A stretch of DNA of 64,000 nucleotides. It comes from Owenia fusiformis (Eukaryota > Annelida > Polychaeta > Sabellida > Oweniidae). Made by a program: the position numbers and the translations under genes. The stretch covers positions 26,026,822 through 26,090,821 of the forward strand of contig CAIIXF020000008.1 in assembly GCA_903813345.2 (NCBI GenBank), written 5' to 3'. Numbering within the stretch: the first letter of the stretch is position 1; every line of letters begins with the position of its first letter. Below the pieces are notes generated by a model. That model made no database searches. It was not told the origin of the DNA and saw nothing but the letters and a program-made list of their open reading frames with translations. Positions 63,061 to 64,000 of the stretch are shown here, piece after piece.

Positions 63061-64000
63061 AATAGAAATGTCAGGGAAATTGATTTAATTTCCAGGTGCT
63101 GGAAAGGTCAGTGAATGTTAAAATTGGGTCAAAAAGAGTCAAAAATGTCCGGGAATTTTGAAACAGTAGATATGTCAGGGAATTTTGTATCAATGTTGAA
63201 ATATAATGTTCCAGCAAAATACATTTTAGGCTATGACAGGATATCAATGAAATCCAAATTCTAACATTCAGTTGTTTCCACAAAGCTGTCTGTTCCACAG
63301 TCTGGTCTTACATCAGTCTATTCATCTGCCCATCTGTCAGGGCAATAACTCAAATATCAGTTCACAGATTTTGTTCAAACTTTATGTACTGATGCTTTGG
63401 TCATATAGGGCCTCTGCTCAAAAAGACACTTTCACCATTTTTGGTTCAGATTAATTGTGCAGACTGGCACATGCTCTAGAAAAAAGGTTGTTGCTACTCA
63501 AAAAGTTGCTGTTTTCAGAAGAGGCATGATTCCTGATAATACAAATACCGATTATTTTATTTGGTATCATAGGACTATTCCGTATAGTGTCGCTACTAGA
63601 GAAGGAATTTCTAATATGGTGTCATGTCTTGGTGTGGATTTTCCCAAAGGGGTGAAGACAATAGTAATGCCAGGTTATTGTTATCATATAATGTTAACAA
63701 TGATCATGCAGTAGTTGACAAATTACAGTTTGAAATGCTTAGAATGCACCATTTACAATGTAAATTTTTAAAAATTTCGGGAGGTGAACCGCAGTATTCC
63801 CTTTTGGGTTTCGCTTCACTCATAGTGATGCAAACCCAAATAATTTCACCCCCTTAACATTTACTGGGTACTCCCTGTACAAGTATGTTTACCTTTAGCC
63901 TTATATGCAATGTAAAATCTGTAAAATTAAAAATGTAATCTATCAGGAATAAATTGGTGAATAAGATGGCCTTTAGAAGTAATTTTAAGTTATCGGTATG
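63061..64000. other. Window end: unrecognised open frame and a hairpin
   Basis: Plus-strand 63457-63714 stays open for 85 codons (KVVATQKVAVFRRGM, TDYFIWYHRTIPYSVATREG) but matches no family I know. It may be part of a repetitive gene. A ~70-base hairpin spans 63781-63850 (GGTGAA ... TTTTGGGTTTCGCTTCACTC ... CAAACCCAAATAATTTCACC). No UNC79 exon was seen here. Confidence 0.35.

Overview
The window is animal nuclear DNA. It is AT-rich, its genes are split by GT-AG introns, and it is crowded with inverted-repeat transposons and minisatellites. The recognisable genes (SNRPD2, GPATCH2, UNC79 and a chitin-deacetylase-like gene) are metazoan. Frequent TACATGTA words and many small terminal-inverted-repeat elements suggest a marine lophotrochozoan, perhaps a mollusc; that placement is inference only. 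Exon boundaries were read by eye from splice signals, phase continuity and remembered human orthologues, with no alignment run.

Layout. 1-5.9 kb holds only repeats: a duplicated ~2 kb unit, G-rich tandem blocks and two foldback elements. 5999-8032 (minus) is a complete SNRPD2 gene for Sm-D2, 118 aa, with a 5-base first coding exon. 8.7-13.5 kb contains several nested terminal-inverted-repeat elements. 15683-19144 (minus) is a complete seven-exon GPATCH2 gene, 480 aa. 19.3-21.1 kb is a foldback element split by a TTAA-flanked piggyBac-like element. 21267-22583 is an almost perfect 500-bp-arm palindrome. It lies between GPATCH2 and a divergent three-exon gene for an unrecognised 133-aa protein (22915-24513, plus). 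24.65-27.97 kb is a 3.3-kb inverted-repeat element.

30007-54646 (minus) holds the last 14 exons, about 664 residues, of UNC79, a subunit of the NALCN sodium-leak channel complex. Its introns carry minisatellites, mariner and piggyBac-like elements, a very recent 698-bp tandem duplication, and an intronless same-strand gene for a secreted chitin-deacetylase-like protein that lacks the catalytic motifs. 54.6-64 kb is presumably an upstream UNC79 intron. It holds a 3.7-kb inverted-repeat element with a pogo-like insertion, a decayed mariner copy, and a broken repetitive gene interrupted by another inverted-repeat element.

The genes do not form a pathway. SNRPD2 and GPATCH2 both relate to RNA splicing, but their proximity may be chance. 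The most unusual structures are the palindrome at the divergent promoter region, the minisatellite built from a UNC79 splice acceptor, and the nested pseudoenzyme gene.
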